A DNA stretch of 39,753 nt from positions 1 through 39,753 of the forward strand of contig DAHUYD010000105.1 in the NCBI GenBank assembly GCA_027315385.1. The letters are read 5' to 3'. Position numbers and translations under genes: made by a program. The notes under the pieces were generated by a model, which was not told the DNA's origin, ran no database searches, and was given only the letters and a program-made list of their open reading frames with translations. Source of the DNA: Acidobacterium sp. (GTDB lineage Bacteria > Acidobacteriota > Terriglobia > Terriglobales > Acidobacteriaceae). This document shows positions 24,074-32,124 of this stretch, piece by piece (position 1 is the first letter of the stretch; each line of letters opens with the position of its first letter).

Positions 24074-24089
24074 CTCGCGGCGCCGCGAG
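24074..24089. repeat. Perfect 16-bp palindrome
   Basis: CTCGCGGC followed directly by its complement GCCGCGAG. The flanks (GTGAA ... TTCAC) extend the symmetry with a small bulge. It lies 110 bases upstream of the TPR gene start and 64 bases after the MocR-type gene's stop, so it could be an operator or part of a terminator. No T run is present. Confidence 0.45.
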
Positions 24090-24152
24090 CTTCACTGGCA
24101 GGGAAGCGATCCGACTCCGATTCGATCCGTCATCCAGCCTTCTGAGCGCCGA

Positions 24153-25658
24153 TCAGTGACCAGCGGCTGCCGGCCGCTGGCTGCGGGCCGCTCCCTGCCG
24201 GTTCCCGATCACTGCCTTCAAATGCTTCACCGCTCCTCGCATCTGCTCCTCAGACGTGTTGGCAAATCCCAGAATCAATCCCTGCCGCGGCGCGTCCCCG
24301 GCATAGCACGGCGACAACGGCCACAGCCACAGGTGCTCCGCGGCCGCCCGTGTGCAAATCTCCGTGTCGCGGAAGCCGCTCGGAAGGGTGACCGTCAGGT
24401 GCATGCCCGCTTCCGCTCCATGGATCTCCAGTTCGTTGCCGAATTCGCCCTGAAGACTCTCCACCAGCGCCGTACGCCGCGCCTTGTACAGATTCCTCAT
24501 GCGACGAATGTGCCGGGCAAAGTGCCCCGCCCGCATGAAATCCGTCAGTACCTCCTGGTACAGGTAGGAGGGGAAGATGTCCATCGCAAAACGCACGGAG
24601 GAGAAGCGCTCCAGCAGATCTTCGGGAATCACGAGGTATCCGAGCCGCAGCGACGGGAACAGCACCTTGCTGAACGTGCCGATATAGATCACGCGCTGCG
24701 CCCGGTCCAGACCCTGCAGGGACGGAATCGGCATGCTCTCATAGCGGTATTCGCTGTCGTAATCGTCTTCCACGATCCACGCTCCCGCCTGCTGCGCCCA
24801 CTCCAGCAACTGGATTCGGCGCGACGCGCTCATGCTCGCGCCCAGAGCGTAGTGATGCGACGGCGTGACGAACGCGGCCCTGGCGTCTCTTGCCGCGCGA
24901 ATCCCCGCAGCCACATCCAGGCCCTCCTCGTCCACCGGAACCGGCACAGCCCGGCATCCCGCGCCCGTCAGGATCGCCCGCGCCAGTGGATAGCACGGTT
25001 CCTCGACCCACACCGCATCGCCCTCATCCAGAAGTACGCGTGTCGCGATGTCCAGCGCCTGCTGCGATCCCGACACCACCATGATCTGGCTCGGATCGCA
25101 GCGCACCGCTCGCGATGCCCGAAGATACGCGCAGATCGCCTCCCGGAATGGCTCCAGCCCCAGCGGATCGATGTGATGCAGGGCGTGCGCCCGCGGCGAT
25201 CGGCTGTGCCGCGCGGTCAGCCTCGACCAGACCCCGAAAGGGAATTGATCCAGCGCCGGCTGATGCACCCCGAACGCGCCCCAGCCCTGCCTCCACGGAG
25301 TCGCGCGGAACGCCGGATACTGCGCTCCGCGCCGCGACGTCGATCGCCGCCCCGCTGCCTCTTTGGTGCTCCGCCCTTCCTGCCTCGCCGACAGAGAAGC
25401 CGCGACAAACGTACCCGCGCCCACCCGGCTCGCGAAGAATCCCTCCGCGTGCAGCTGCGCATAGGCATCCAGAACCGGGAACCGCGAGATCCCAAGCTCA
25501 CCTGCCAGCGCGCGGCTGGAAGGAACCTGCTGCCCCGCCGCCAGGTCTCCCCTCAGGATCGCCTCGCGGAATCCGGCATAGATCTGCCGGTGCAGCGGCT
25601 CGGCCGATTCGCGATCGACCGCGATAACAGGCAGGATTCCCCGGGAAATATCGGCCAT
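24153..25658 (-). CDS. MocR/PdxR-type regulator: GntR DNA-binding domain fused to an aminotransferase domain
   Basis: 501 residues from ATG 25658. The first 75 are a winged helix: PLHRQIYAGFREAILRGDL, then LPSSR-type VPSSRALAGELGISRFPVLDAYAQL and EGFFASRVGAGTFVA. A linker of about 45 residues, rich in Arg and Ser, leads to a type-I PLP domain. That domain has IMVVSGSQQALDIATRVLL, WIVEDDYDSEYRY and the Schiff-base Lys331 in IGTFSKVLFPSLRLGY. Members of this group sense PLP or an amino acid through the aminotransferase domain and act mainly as regulators (PdxR, GabR, TauR). No pdx or gab gene lies beside it, so its target is not shown. The ribosome site GGGGAG abuts the ATG, an odd spacing. Confidence 0.92.
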   Translation of the reverse strand: MADISRGILPVIAVDRESAEPLHRQIYAGFREAILRGDLAAGQQVPSSRALAGELGISRFPVLDAYAQLHAEGFFASRVGAGTFVAASLSARQEGRSTKEAAGRRSTSRRGAQYPAFRATPWRQGWGAFGVHQPALDQFPFGVWSRLTARHSRSPRAHALHHIDPLGLEPFREAICAYLRASRAVRCDPSQIMVVSGSQQALDIATRVLLDEGDAVWVEEPCYPLARAILTGAGCRAVPVPVDEEGLDVAAGIRAARDARAAFVTPSHHYALGASMSASRRIQLLEWAQQAGAWIVEDDYDSEYRYESMPIPSLQGLDRAQRVIYIGTFSKVLFPSLRLGYLVIPEDLLERFSSVRFAMDIFPSYLYQEVLTDFMRAGHFARHIRRMRNLYKARRTALVESLQGEFGNELEIHGAEAGMHLTVTLPSGFRDTEICTRAAAEHLWLWPLSPCYAGDAPRQGLILGFANTSEEQMRGAVKHLKAVIGNRQGAARSQRPAAAGH

Positions 25659-25768
25659 CTCCCCGGATGGTAGTGGTCATGGGCAATAATGCGCAAGGGG
25701 CGTTTCCTGGATACCGCTTCAGGCGCCACATGCCCCTGCGTACCCTATCGTTCTGATCTCTGGATCGT

Positions 25769-25814
25769 GCCCACCCGTGTCGCCGCAGCTGAGCTGGTCA
25801 GCGACAGGGTGGGC
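25769..25814 (-). terminator. Long hairpin after the YciE-like gene
   Basis: GCCCACCC-G-TGTCGC (25769-25783) pairs with GCGACAGGGTGGGC (25801-25814), 14 pairs with one bulged G and a 17-nt loop. It is 20 bases past the stop of the minus-strand YciE-like gene. No T run is present, so it could be a transcript-end stabiliser or a repetitive intergenic element rather than a true terminator. Confidence 0.5.
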
Positions 25815-25833
25815 TACGGATCACAGAGCCGAT

Positions 25834-26325
25834 TTACGCCGCTTTCGCTTCCACATTGATCGTCTCCGCGCACTCATTCAGCTTCGCATCTGCGGCCTTC
25901 TCTTCTTTCAGAGTCTCCTCCAGCAGCCGCACCACCTCCGGCTCCCGCAGCAGATTCGCGAACGTCCGCGCCGAGCCATACGCCGAGATCTCGTAGTGCT
26001 CCACCCGCTGCGCATCTGCAATAATGCCGGCGTCCAGCGTTTCCTTATCGCCGCCCTCCGACATCCGCTCATCGGCCTCTTCGATCAGCCCCTTCATGCC
26101 GGCGCATGTCTTTCCCTTCGGGCTTTCGTTCAGCCGATGGAAAATCTGCTCCAGCCGCTTCACATGGTTTTCTGTTTCCTGCAGGTGGTGCTGGATCGCT
26201 TCCTTCAGCTTGCTGTCGTGCGCGTGCTTCGCCACCTTCGGCAGCGCCTTCGTCAGTTGCGTTTCGGCGGAATACAGATCCCGCAGCTCATCCACCAACA
26301 GATCTCTCAGATTCTCAACCTTCAT
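25834..26325 (-). CDS. YciE/DUF892 ferritin-like protein
   Basis: 163 residues from ATG 26325 with GGAGAG 8 nt upstream; the longer open frame ahead of it is read-through. It begins MKVENLRDLLVDELRDLYSA, the usual start of YciE/DUF892 proteins, and continues as a four-helix bundle. Candidate metal-binding residues of the ferritin-like fold appear in DELRDLYSAETQL, HHLQETENHVKRLEQIF and AQRVEHYEISAYGSA, with a final Glu in LEETLKEEKAADAKL. Family members are tied to stress responses in enterobacteria, with no proven reaction. It is transcribed alone and followed by a hairpin. Confidence 0.9.
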   Translation of the reverse strand: MKVENLRDLLVDELRDLYSAETQLTKALPKVAKHAHDSKLKEAIQHHLQETENHVKRLEQIFHRLNESPKGKTCAGMKGLIEEADERMSEGGDKETLDAGIIADAQRVEHYEISAYGSARTFANLLREPEVVRLLEETLKEEKAADAKLNECAETINVEAKAA

Positions 26326-26644
26326 CGTGATTCTCTCCGGCGTTTGGAATGGATATAGCTGGTTTCGTCGCTGCATGCCCTCGAAACGGCTCGCGTGAGG
26401 CCCAAAGCGGGCAGCAAACGGCCTGCCGAAGTCGAGAACCTGCTGAGGAAGCCAGCTCTGGGACACCCTGCTCTCGCAGGCGCGGTCGTTCACCTTCGCG
26501 GGGTGGTTCCATTCAGTTGAGATGCCTCGCAGCAGCGTGGGCGTGGTCTGCCCTGAAACCGCCGGATTCCGGCTCTTCCTCCACGGAGCCTCACAACTGC
26601 TTCGTCAGCGTAAGCCCCCGCAACCCGGTGGTCCACTTCAGTGC
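26326..26644. other. Intergenic stretch of 319 bases
   Basis: It lies between the YciE-like gene start and the stop of the small hypothetical. It must hold the YciE promoter. I see nothing else in it: the open frames have no ribosome sites and are Arg/Pro-rich. Confidence 0.45.
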
Positions 26645-26911
26645 TCAGCGCGGCAGCTCTTCCACCCGCAGCCGCTCTCCCGCGGCCAGATACCCCTTGC
26701 GCCGGAACCAGTCTTCCATCGCCGGAGCCAGCCGCTCCAGCGGCACGCGGAATCCCGCCTCCAGCAAGCCGTCGCCCACCGGCAGCGTATCGTCGAAAAC
26801 GGCCTCGTTGGTGAAGTTGCGCATCGCGAAGTTGTCGATCCACGCCACGGGGCACTTCTGCGCCTGTCCCGACGCATCCACTCGCTCCACGCGTAATCGC
26901 CGAACGAACAT
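26645..26911 (-). CDS. Small hypothetical protein, 88 residues
   Basis: ATG 26911 is preceded by a weak GGAA. The protein reads MFVRRLRVERVD...CPVAWIDNFAMRNFTNEAVFDD and then GFRVPLERLAPAMEDWFRRKGYLAAGERL. The mix of residues and conserved-looking aromatic positions supports a real protein. No family, membrane helix or metal motif is seen. It lies 42 bases after mrpD on the same strand, so it may be the last gene of the antiporter operon, and for that reason deserves attention; nothing in the sequence gives its function. Confidence 0.6.
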   Translation of the reverse strand: MFVRRLRVERVDASGQAQKCPVAWIDNFAMRNFTNEAVFDDTLPVGDGLLEAGFRVPLERLAPAMEDWFRRKGYLAAGERLRVEELPR

Positions 26912-26953
26912 GATTCCGAAGCTATCGCGCTGCTCGGCTCCCAGGCAAGCTCG

Positions 26954-28738
26954 TCACAGCCCCAGCCATAACGCCGCGACGCCCACCACCGCGCATCCCA
27001 GGGTCAGCCACGCCACGTAGTCGCCCGGATGCCCGCTCTGCAGCTCGCGAACCGGCCGCATCGGCCCCTCCAGATGCGAAGGCCAGCGCAGTTCCCGCGG
27101 CACTCGAAGATGGAGCACGGCCCACAGCGCCACGGCGACAGCCGCCAGCGCCCGCAGCACCGCCGAGATGATTCCGCGCGTCAGCAGGTCATGCGGCGCA
27201 ACCGGCTGCTGAACCACGATCGCGCCCGCGTAAACCATATGTGCGTAGCCGCGGAAGTCCATGAACGATGCCGCGGCCGCCTCTGCCACTCGCATCGTCC
27301 CCTTCCAGAAGGCCAGCGCCATGCATCCGCCCACGCAAACCACGGCCGGCGCATAGAGTACGGGACTCAGCCTGCGTCCCGCATCCGTCGTCTCGGGTTT
27401 CTCGTCCACTTTGGCCGAGCGGTCCACAGGGCCCGCATCGCCCAGGCCCGCAAACACGCGGAGTCCCACGCGCAGAACCGCCGCGCCCGTCATGGCTCCG
27501 GCGATAAAAAAGATTGCCTCAGCCCACGGCGCGCCGTCGGTCACATGCGTTTCACCGGCCCACAGTGCAAAACCCGGCGCGGCCGCCAGACCCAGCCCGC
27601 CCAGGAACCACAATGGAGCGGTCCAGCGCAGAGACCGTCCCTTGCCGAACAGCGCCGGCTCGCTCATCGTCTCGAACCGGTGCAGCAGTATTCCGGCGCA
27701 GAAGAATAACCCCGCCTTCACCAGTCCATGCGCCACCAGGTAGACGAACAAACCCGCGAGAGCGGCTTTCGTCCACACCCCGAAGGCTAAAGTCATCAGT
27801 CCCGTGTGGCTGATGGTGGAGAAGGCAAGCAGCCGCTTCAGGTGATGCTCCGCAAAGCACATCATCCCCCCCCACAGCGCCGTTACCGCGCCGATCGCGA
27901 CGAACAGCCAGGGAACCCCTGTCCCCGCAAAGCATCCCTGGAATACCGTCGCGTACACGCGCATTGCTCCGAACAGCCCAAGCTGGACCATGATCCCGGA
28001 AAACAGCACGCACACCGGCGTCGGCGACACGGAATGAGCATCCGGCAGCCAGAAGTGAAAAGGGAACTCAGCCGCCTTCACCAGAAAGCCGGTCGTCAGG
28101 AAGGCAAACGCCGCGATCACCAGCCGGTCGTGCCGCCCCTCCAGTGCCAGGCCGATCTGCGCGAGGTTCAGCGCACCTGTGGCCGAGTACAGCAGCGCAA
28201 TCCCGGTCAGCATCAGGAACGCCGCAACGCTGTTCGTGACCGCAAAGTTAAACGCCCCCGCCAGGGGGGCCGGCTCCTGGGTCTTGAGCCCGCACAGCGC
28301 AAACGCCGCCGTGCTCATCAGCTCGAAAAAGACAAACAAATTGAAGATGTCGCCGCTGACGGCGAAACCGCTCATTGCCGCCAGAAACACCAGCATCAGC
28401 GGGTGGAAATGTCCCCCGGCGCTCTCAAAATGTTTCCACGAAAAGATCAGCGCCAGCGTCGTCAGCAGCGCGGCGAGAGCGGCCAGCCCGCAGCCATAGC
28501 CGTCCATGGTGAAGCCGATGCCGAGCGCCATCCGTCCGCGCGGAAACCATCCCCCGAACCAGTACACCTGCGTCCGATGGAGCGCGTGCGCCATCCACCA
28601 GCACGCGATCGCCAGATTTCCAGCGGCCGTCAGCACCGCTGCCAGGTCGGCCACCCACCGCGGAATGAGCTTGCGCAGCGCCCCCAGCAGAGCCGCAACG
28701 ATCAGGGGAACAGCGACCAGCAGAGCCGGTGAGGGCAT
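26954..28738 (-). CDS. mrpD: Cation/proton antiporter subunit D (MrpD/MbhH, NuoL/M/N-like)
   Basis: 594 residues with about 14 or more hydrophobic helices, a proton-channel subunit homologous to complex I antiporter-like subunits. Key parts: LFVFFELMSTAAFALCGLKTQ, with the conserved helix-5 Glu; AAEFPFHFWLPDAHSVSPTPV, with the helix-7 region and broken-helix motif; and HHLKRLLAFSTISHTGLM, with the Lys-Arg of helix 8. It is the only NuoL/M/N-like subunit in the cluster. ATG 28738 has GAGG about 10 nt upstream, and the preceding mrpC stop is 6 bases away. Proton passage through it drives Na+ or K+ exchange in Mrp systems. The C-terminal 150 residues are longer and more variable than in classic MrpD. 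Confidence 0.88.
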   Translation of the reverse strand: MPSPALLVAVPLIVAALLGALRKLIPRWVADLAAVLTAAGNLAIACWWMAHALHRTQVYWFGGWFPRGRMALGIGFTMDGYGCGLAALAALLTTLALIFSWKHFESAGGHFHPLMLVFLAAMSGFAVSGDIFNLFVFFELMSTAAFALCGLKTQEPAPLAGAFNFAVTNSVAAFLMLTGIALLYSATGALNLAQIGLALEGRHDRLVIAAFAFLTTGFLVKAAEFPFHFWLPDAHSVSPTPVCVLFSGIMVQLGLFGAMRVYATVFQGCFAGTGVPWLFVAIGAVTALWGGMMCFAEHHLKRLLAFSTISHTGLMTLAFGVWTKAALAGLFVYLVAHGLVKAGLFFCAGILLHRFETMSEPALFGKGRSLRWTAPLWFLGGLGLAAAPGFALWAGETHVTDGAPWAEAIFFIAGAMTGAAVLRVGLRVFAGLGDAGPVDRSAKVDEKPETTDAGRRLSPVLYAPAVVCVGGCMALAFWKGTMRVAEAAAASFMDFRGYAHMVYAGAIVVQQPVAPHDLLTRGIISAVLRALAAVAVALWAVLHLRVPRELRWPSHLEGPMRPVRELQSGHPGDYVAWLTLGCAVVGVAALWLGL

Positions 28739-28744
28739 CGTCGG

Positions 28745-29098
28745 TTAGCCTCGCAGAAACCGCAGGTCGTCCGGGCTCGTCGTGCCGCTTTTCTCATGGG
28801 CTTTCACCACCATCGCCAGCAGCAGCGCCACCACGGTCGTTTCCACCACCACGTCGGTCAGCATCAGCGCCTGCACGATCGGATCCACGACCTTCACGCC
28901 GGTATGCAGCCCCGCAAACACCGGCGCGTATCCGCCCTGGCGAAATCCAATGGCCAGCAGCAGCACATACGTGGAGCTTTGCACCACCGTGAGGCTGATG
29001 ACCATGTGCACCAGATGCCTGCTGCGCACGATCCCGTACAGGCCGCACAGCAGAATCCACGCAGCGATGAAGTAGGGATAGTCCGCCGGTAATGTCAT
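28745..29098 (-). CDS. mrpC: Antiporter subunit C (MrpC/MbhG, NuoK-like)
   Basis: 117 residues with three membrane helices: YFIAAWILLCGLYGIVRS, LVHMVISLTVVQSSTYVLLL and QALMLTDVVVETTVVALLLA. The last resembles the NuoK/MrpC signature DPIVQALMLTDVV(I/V). The ATG at 29098 overlaps the mrpB stop (ATGA). In complex I the equivalent subunit carries Glu residues used in proton transfer; here the Glu in VVVETT is the best match. Cytosolic C-terminal tail of about 20 residues. Confidence 0.92.
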   Translation of the reverse strand: MTLPADYPYFIAAWILLCGLYGIVRSRHLVHMVISLTVVQSSTYVLLLAIGFRQGGYAPVFAGLHTGVKVVDPIVQALMLTDVVVETTVVALLLAMVVKAHEKSGTTSPDDLRFLRG

Positions 29099-29868
29099 TG
29101 TCCCTCCCTCGCGGCGCGCGACAGAATCTCGCGCAGATATCCGTAGACGATCAGCGTGAAGCCGGCGGCAACCTCCACCCCCACGCAGGCGCTGATGGCG
29201 GCAATCGTGCCGGACGAGAACACGTCGCCCGTCATTCCCAGCGGAATCACGTTCGTCAGGAACGCCGCTCCCATCGTCAGCGCCGCGATGCCGATCAGCG
29301 CGTAGCCCGCCGCGCCCGCTCCTTCGAAAAACTCCACCAGCGGGTGCGACACAATCCGCTGGAACGCCTCTGTGTTCTCGGCGATGTAGAGCAGCATCGG
29401 CGCCGCCGCCAGAAGTACTCCGCCCTGAAAGCCGCCGCCCGGCGTCAGCTGTCCATGCGTCGCCATGTAGATGCCGAACATCAGGGAGAATCCGAAAATG
29501 GCGGTCGTGAACACCTGCACGGTTTCGCTCAGAGCCGCCCGATCCCGGAAGGACGCCGGGTTTCCGCCTTCCTGATTCTTCTTCTCCCCTGCCCGCTGCT
29601 TTTCCGGACGCAGCAGCAGCATCACCCCTGTGACCGCGCTGAACAGAATGAACTCCTCTCCCAGCGTGTCGAAGCCGCGATAGTCATAGGTCACCGCGTT
29701 CACTGTGTCGGTCGCATGCCGCTGGTACACCGCCAGCCGCGCAATCGCGTCGCCATACGGACCGCGATATTGCCCCCAGGCAGGCATATTCAAAGCGCCC
29801 GCGCAGTACACAAAGGCGATGCCCACCGCTCCAAATGCAAATAACAGCAGGCGGTGGCGGCGTTTCAC
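29095..29868 (-). CDS. mrpB: Antiporter subunit: MbhE-like (MrpA C-terminal) domain fused to MrpB/MbhF
   Basis: 257 residues from GTG 29868 (GTGA overlap with the previous stop). Residues 1-90 hold a helix (LLLFAFGAVGIAFVYCAGA), then NAVTYDYRGFDTLGEEFILFSAV, the signature of the last part of MrpA (MbhE type). Residues about 120-250 are the MrpB domain: TTAIFGFSLMFGIYMATHG, then QLTPGGGFQGGVLLAAAPML, the strongly conserved TPGGGFQGG loop, and further helices. In most Mrp operons these are parts of MrpA and MrpB; in Mbh complexes they are separate proteins. Here they are one chain. Confidence 0.88.
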   Translation of the reverse strand: MKRRHRLLLFAFGAVGIAFVYCAGALNMPAWGQYRGPYGDAIARLAVYQRHATDTVNAVTYDYRGFDTLGEEFILFSAVTGVMLLLRPEKQRAGEKKNQEGGNPASFRDRAALSETVQVFTTAIFGFSLMFGIYMATHGQLTPGGGFQGGVLLAAAPMLLYIAENTEAFQRIVSHPLVEFFEGAGAAGYALIGIAALTMGAAFLTNVIPLGMTGDVFSSGTIAAISACVGVEVAAGFTLIVYGYLREILSRAAREGQ

Positions 29869-30137
29869 TGCTGCTCCTTCCTGGCCCGGCCCGTCGCTTC
29901 CTTATGATGCTTCATGCGTGTGATCGCCAGCATCACCATCAGCGGCAAGGCGATGGCGCCCACCGTGATCTGCGCCAGCGCAACATCCGGCGCGCGGAAC
30001 AGAAAAAACATCAGCGCGAGCAGCAGTCCGTAAAAACTCAGCGAGATCGTTTGGCAGGTCACGTCGTCGGTGCGCACAACTCCCAGCGCACTCGCCGCGA
30101 TCAGCGCAAGCAACGCCACTCCCAGGATCACCGTCAT
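29865..30137 (-). CDS. Antiporter subunit, MbhD-like (DUF4040, MrpA C-terminal piece)
   Basis: 90 residues: MTVILGVALLALIAASALGV, then ISLSFYGLLLALMFFLFRAPDVALAQITVGAI, then a further helix and a basic tail. The APDVALAQITVGA motif is diagnostic for the MbhD/DUF4040 domain, which in standard Mrp systems lies near the C-terminus of MrpA. ATG 30137 overlaps the mrpG stop (ATGA). Its presence as a separate protein, with no large NuoL-type MrpA in the cluster, is the key sign of an Mbh-style module. Confidence 0.9.
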   Translation of the reverse strand: MTVILGVALLALIAASALGVVRTDDVTCQTISLSFYGLLLALMFFLFRAPDVALAQITVGAIALPLMVMLAITRMKHHKEATGRARKEQQ

Positions 30138-30478
30138 TGCGGCTGCCCTCCAGGAAATTCGACTTCCTCGTCTTCCGGCAGCGGTTCCCAGTGGTCCTTC
30201 TCGCGTTCGCGGAAGGCCCTCGCCGCCGCATGCGTTCCCACCGAATTCGATGCCACCAGAACCGCGAAGATGATGCCGCACTTCCACGATGCCTGCGTCC
30301 AGCCTGTCTCGACAAAAACCGCAATCGTCAGCGCGCCCATGCCGGCAATCGCCGGCACGCCCAGATAGTGCAGTGCCTGATACGCATCCTTCATGCGAAT
30401 CATGCCCAGCGCTCCGGCCCAGCATGAAAGTGCGGTGAACGCCAGCAGCCCGTCCACGACCATCGAATGCGCGCTCAC
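30134..30478 (-). CDS. mrpG: Antiporter subunit G (MrpG/MbhC)
   Basis: 114 residues from GTG 30478, which overlaps the mrpF stop (GTGA) and has GGAG 8 nt upstream; an internal ATG at 30463 is the alternative. Helices: VDGLLAFTALSCWAGALGMI, HYLGVPAIAGMGALTIAVFV and WKCGIIFAVLVASNSVGTHA. The sequence GMIRMKDAYQALHYLGVP fits the MrpG motif (G..R..D.Y.R.H). A charged cytosolic tail follows, EKDHWEPLPEDEEVEFPGG. Confidence 0.9.
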   Translation of the reverse strand: MSAHSMVVDGLLAFTALSCWAGALGMIRMKDAYQALHYLGVPAIAGMGALTIAVFVETGWTQASWKCGIIFAVLVASNSVGTHAAARAFREREKDHWEPLPEDEEVEFPGGQPQ

Positions 30479-30726
30479 AGATGCTTCTCCAGAAAACGCG
30501 CAAACACCAGCCCCGCTCCGAACGTCAGCAGCGCCAGCGTCAGCGGCATATCGATAAAGGGCAGCCGGTGTCTTGCCATGGTGAGCAGTACCAGCAGGAT
30601 CGTGACGATGATCCCCGTCATCTCCAGCCCCACCAGCCGCCGCTCCGGTGTCCCGCGCAGGCACGCCCACGCGCACGGGATCAGGGAGACGCTCGCAGCC
30701 GTTGCCGTCAGCATCCAGACGTTCAC
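30475..30726 (-). CDS. mrpF: Antiporter subunit F (MrpF/MbhB)
   Basis: 83 residues from GTG 30726, overlapping the mrpE stop (GTGA). Three helices: VWMLTATAASVSLIPCAWAC, LVGLEMTGIIVTILLVLL and MPLTLALLTFGAGLVFARFL. The R-L-V-G-L-E start of helix 2 and the D-M-P-L-T-L-A-L-L-T-F motif of helix 3 are typical of MrpF. Confidence 0.9.
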   Translation of the reverse strand: MNVWMLTATAASVSLIPCAWACLRGTPERRLVGLEMTGIIVTILLVLLTMARHRLPFIDMPLTLALLTFGAGLVFARFLEKHL

Positions 30727-31223
30727 ATTCCGGCTCCCCGTCCCAGCCGTTCCGTCATCGCCGTCAGCTGCGATCTCCGCAGTTGGTGAAAGAGCATTAG
30801 TCCCTGCTTGCGGTCAATGCCAACCACCACGCAGTTGGGCGAAACCGTTTCGTACGCCACCGCCAGCGCCCGCCTGGCCAGATCGTTCGGGCTCTTCGAA
30901 TTCGCCCCCCATGGCACGGCGCGGAACAGCGACGGCGCCCGCCGTCCCGCGAGGTCTGCCACGAGCACGCCCAGCACTACCACCAGGTCCTTCGCGACTT
31001 CCCCAGGTATCCTCCAGCACTCCAGCAAATTGCCAGGCGTGGGCCGGAACCGGATCGGCAGCCGCCGAATCGCATAAAACGAAAACCAGGCAGACAGGAT
31101 CGCCGACGGGATACCCAGCAGAAGTTCGTGCGCGGCACGGCTGGCGACGCACGCCACCCAGAAGAGCATCAGCGCTGTGCCCAGAATGAGTGCCTGCGCG
31201 CTCCTGCGCGAAGCTTCTTTCAT
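30723..31223 (-). CDS. mrpE: Antiporter subunit E (MrpE/MbhA)
   Basis: 166 residues from ATG 31223. Two or three N-terminal helices (LILGTALMLFWVACVASRAA and ELLLGIPSAILSAWFSFYAI) are followed by a soluble domain. That domain has ANSKSPNDLARRALAVAY, then ETVSPNCVVVGIDRKQGLMLFHQL, matching the MrpE pattern in which SPNTVVVDID is conserved. No strong ribosome site is seen. It is the first gene of the chain of overlapping antiporter genes and starts 37 bases after uppP. Confidence 0.88.
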   Translation of the reverse strand: MKEASRRSAQALILGTALMLFWVACVASRAAHELLLGIPSAILSAWFSFYAIRRLPIRFRPTPGNLLECWRIPGEVAKDLVVVLGVLVADLAGRRAPSLFRAVPWGANSKSPNDLARRALAVAYETVSPNCVVVGIDRKQGLMLFHQLRRSQLTAMTERLGRGAGM

Positions 31224-31260
31224 GCGACTTTGGAAGGGCCGTACTTTCGAAGAGGATGCC

Positions 31261-32115
31261 TCAGAATCCGTGCCGGTGCAGCACGAAGACTGCCGCCGCC
31301 GCGAAAAGGCAGTAGATGCCGAAGTAGTGCCAGCGCCCCCGCTCCAGCCATGCGCTCAGCCACTTCAACGCCACCAGCCCCGCGAGGAACGCAAACAGCA
31401 TCCCCAGCAGGCTTGGCATCGCGGCCGCCGCAAATCCGGTGTGATCCACCGCGCGGAGCCGCCACGCCTCCCGCCCAATTGCCAGCGGCGTGATGATCAC
31501 CACCAGCGCGAAGCTGAACGCCTCCGCCCGCCGCTTTTCCACGCCGGCGAGAGTCCCCGCGGAGATTGTCGCTCCCGACCGTGAAAACCCGCGGAACGGA
31601 ACGCACAGCCCCTGGACCGCCCCGATGAGCCCGGCCTGCCCGTTGCTGATCCGCTTGCGCCCCTCAGGCGTCGTGCTCGTCCGGCTCTCCATCAGGCCGG
31701 CAATGATGATCAGTATCCCGGCCGCGAGCAGCGCCGGCCAGATGATTCCCAGATGACTGAACAAGCTCTCAATCTGAGCATGCGGAGTGCCGCGGAGCAT
31801 CACCTTCTCGATAAACTCGATGATTCCGCCGCCGATGATAAGAGTGAGAGCCGTCGCCAGAATCGCCAGTCCCGCGAAGCTTCTGAACTCATCCGCGCTT
31901 GAGAAGAAGCTGTCCCGCCACTGCTTCCAGAAGTAAACAATGACCGCGAACATCGTGCCCGTGTGCAGCATCACCAGCAGCAGCGTCATGGCCGGCGACG
32001 ACGGGTTCAGTCCCATCAGCTTTTCCGCCACCACCACATGCGCGGAGCTGGAAACGGGCAGTAGTTCGGCCAGGCCCTGGACTACGGCCAGCAGAATCAC
32101 TTTGTAAAGGGGCAT
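31261..32115 (-). CDS. uppP: Undecaprenyl-diphosphatase UppP (BacA)
   Basis: A 284-residue integral membrane enzyme that removes a phosphate from undecaprenyl diphosphate, recycling the lipid carrier for peptidoglycan and other wall polymers. It starts MPLYKVILLAVVQGLAELLPVSSSAH, which holds the family's (E/Q)xxxE-type motif and PVSS(S/T)H. The second motif, PFRGFSRSGATI, has the catalytic-region Ser-Arg-Ser-Gly. About eight hydrophobic helices. Both the previous gene (9 bases) and the antiporter module (37 bases) are close, so co-transcription is likely. Confidence 0.93.
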   Translation of the reverse strand: MPLYKVILLAVVQGLAELLPVSSSAHVVVAEKLMGLNPSSPAMTLLLVMLHTGTMFAVIVYFWKQWRDSFFSSADEFRSFAGLAILATALTLIIGGGIIEFIEKVMLRGTPHAQIESLFSHLGIIWPALLAAGILIIIAGLMESRTSTTPEGRKRISNGQAGLIGAVQGLCVPFRGFSRSGATISAGTLAGVEKRRAEAFSFALVVIITPLAIGREAWRLRAVDHTGFAAAAMPSLLGMLFAFLAGLVALKWLSAWLERGRWHYFGIYCLFAAAAVFVLHRHGF

Positions 32116-32124
32116 GGCTCGATT

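Noticed and set aside
24156-25673. A 505-codon plus-strand frame opposite the MocR-type gene
   Set aside because: No start signal and Arg/Pro/His-rich composition, while the minus-strand protein has all regulator and PLP motifs.
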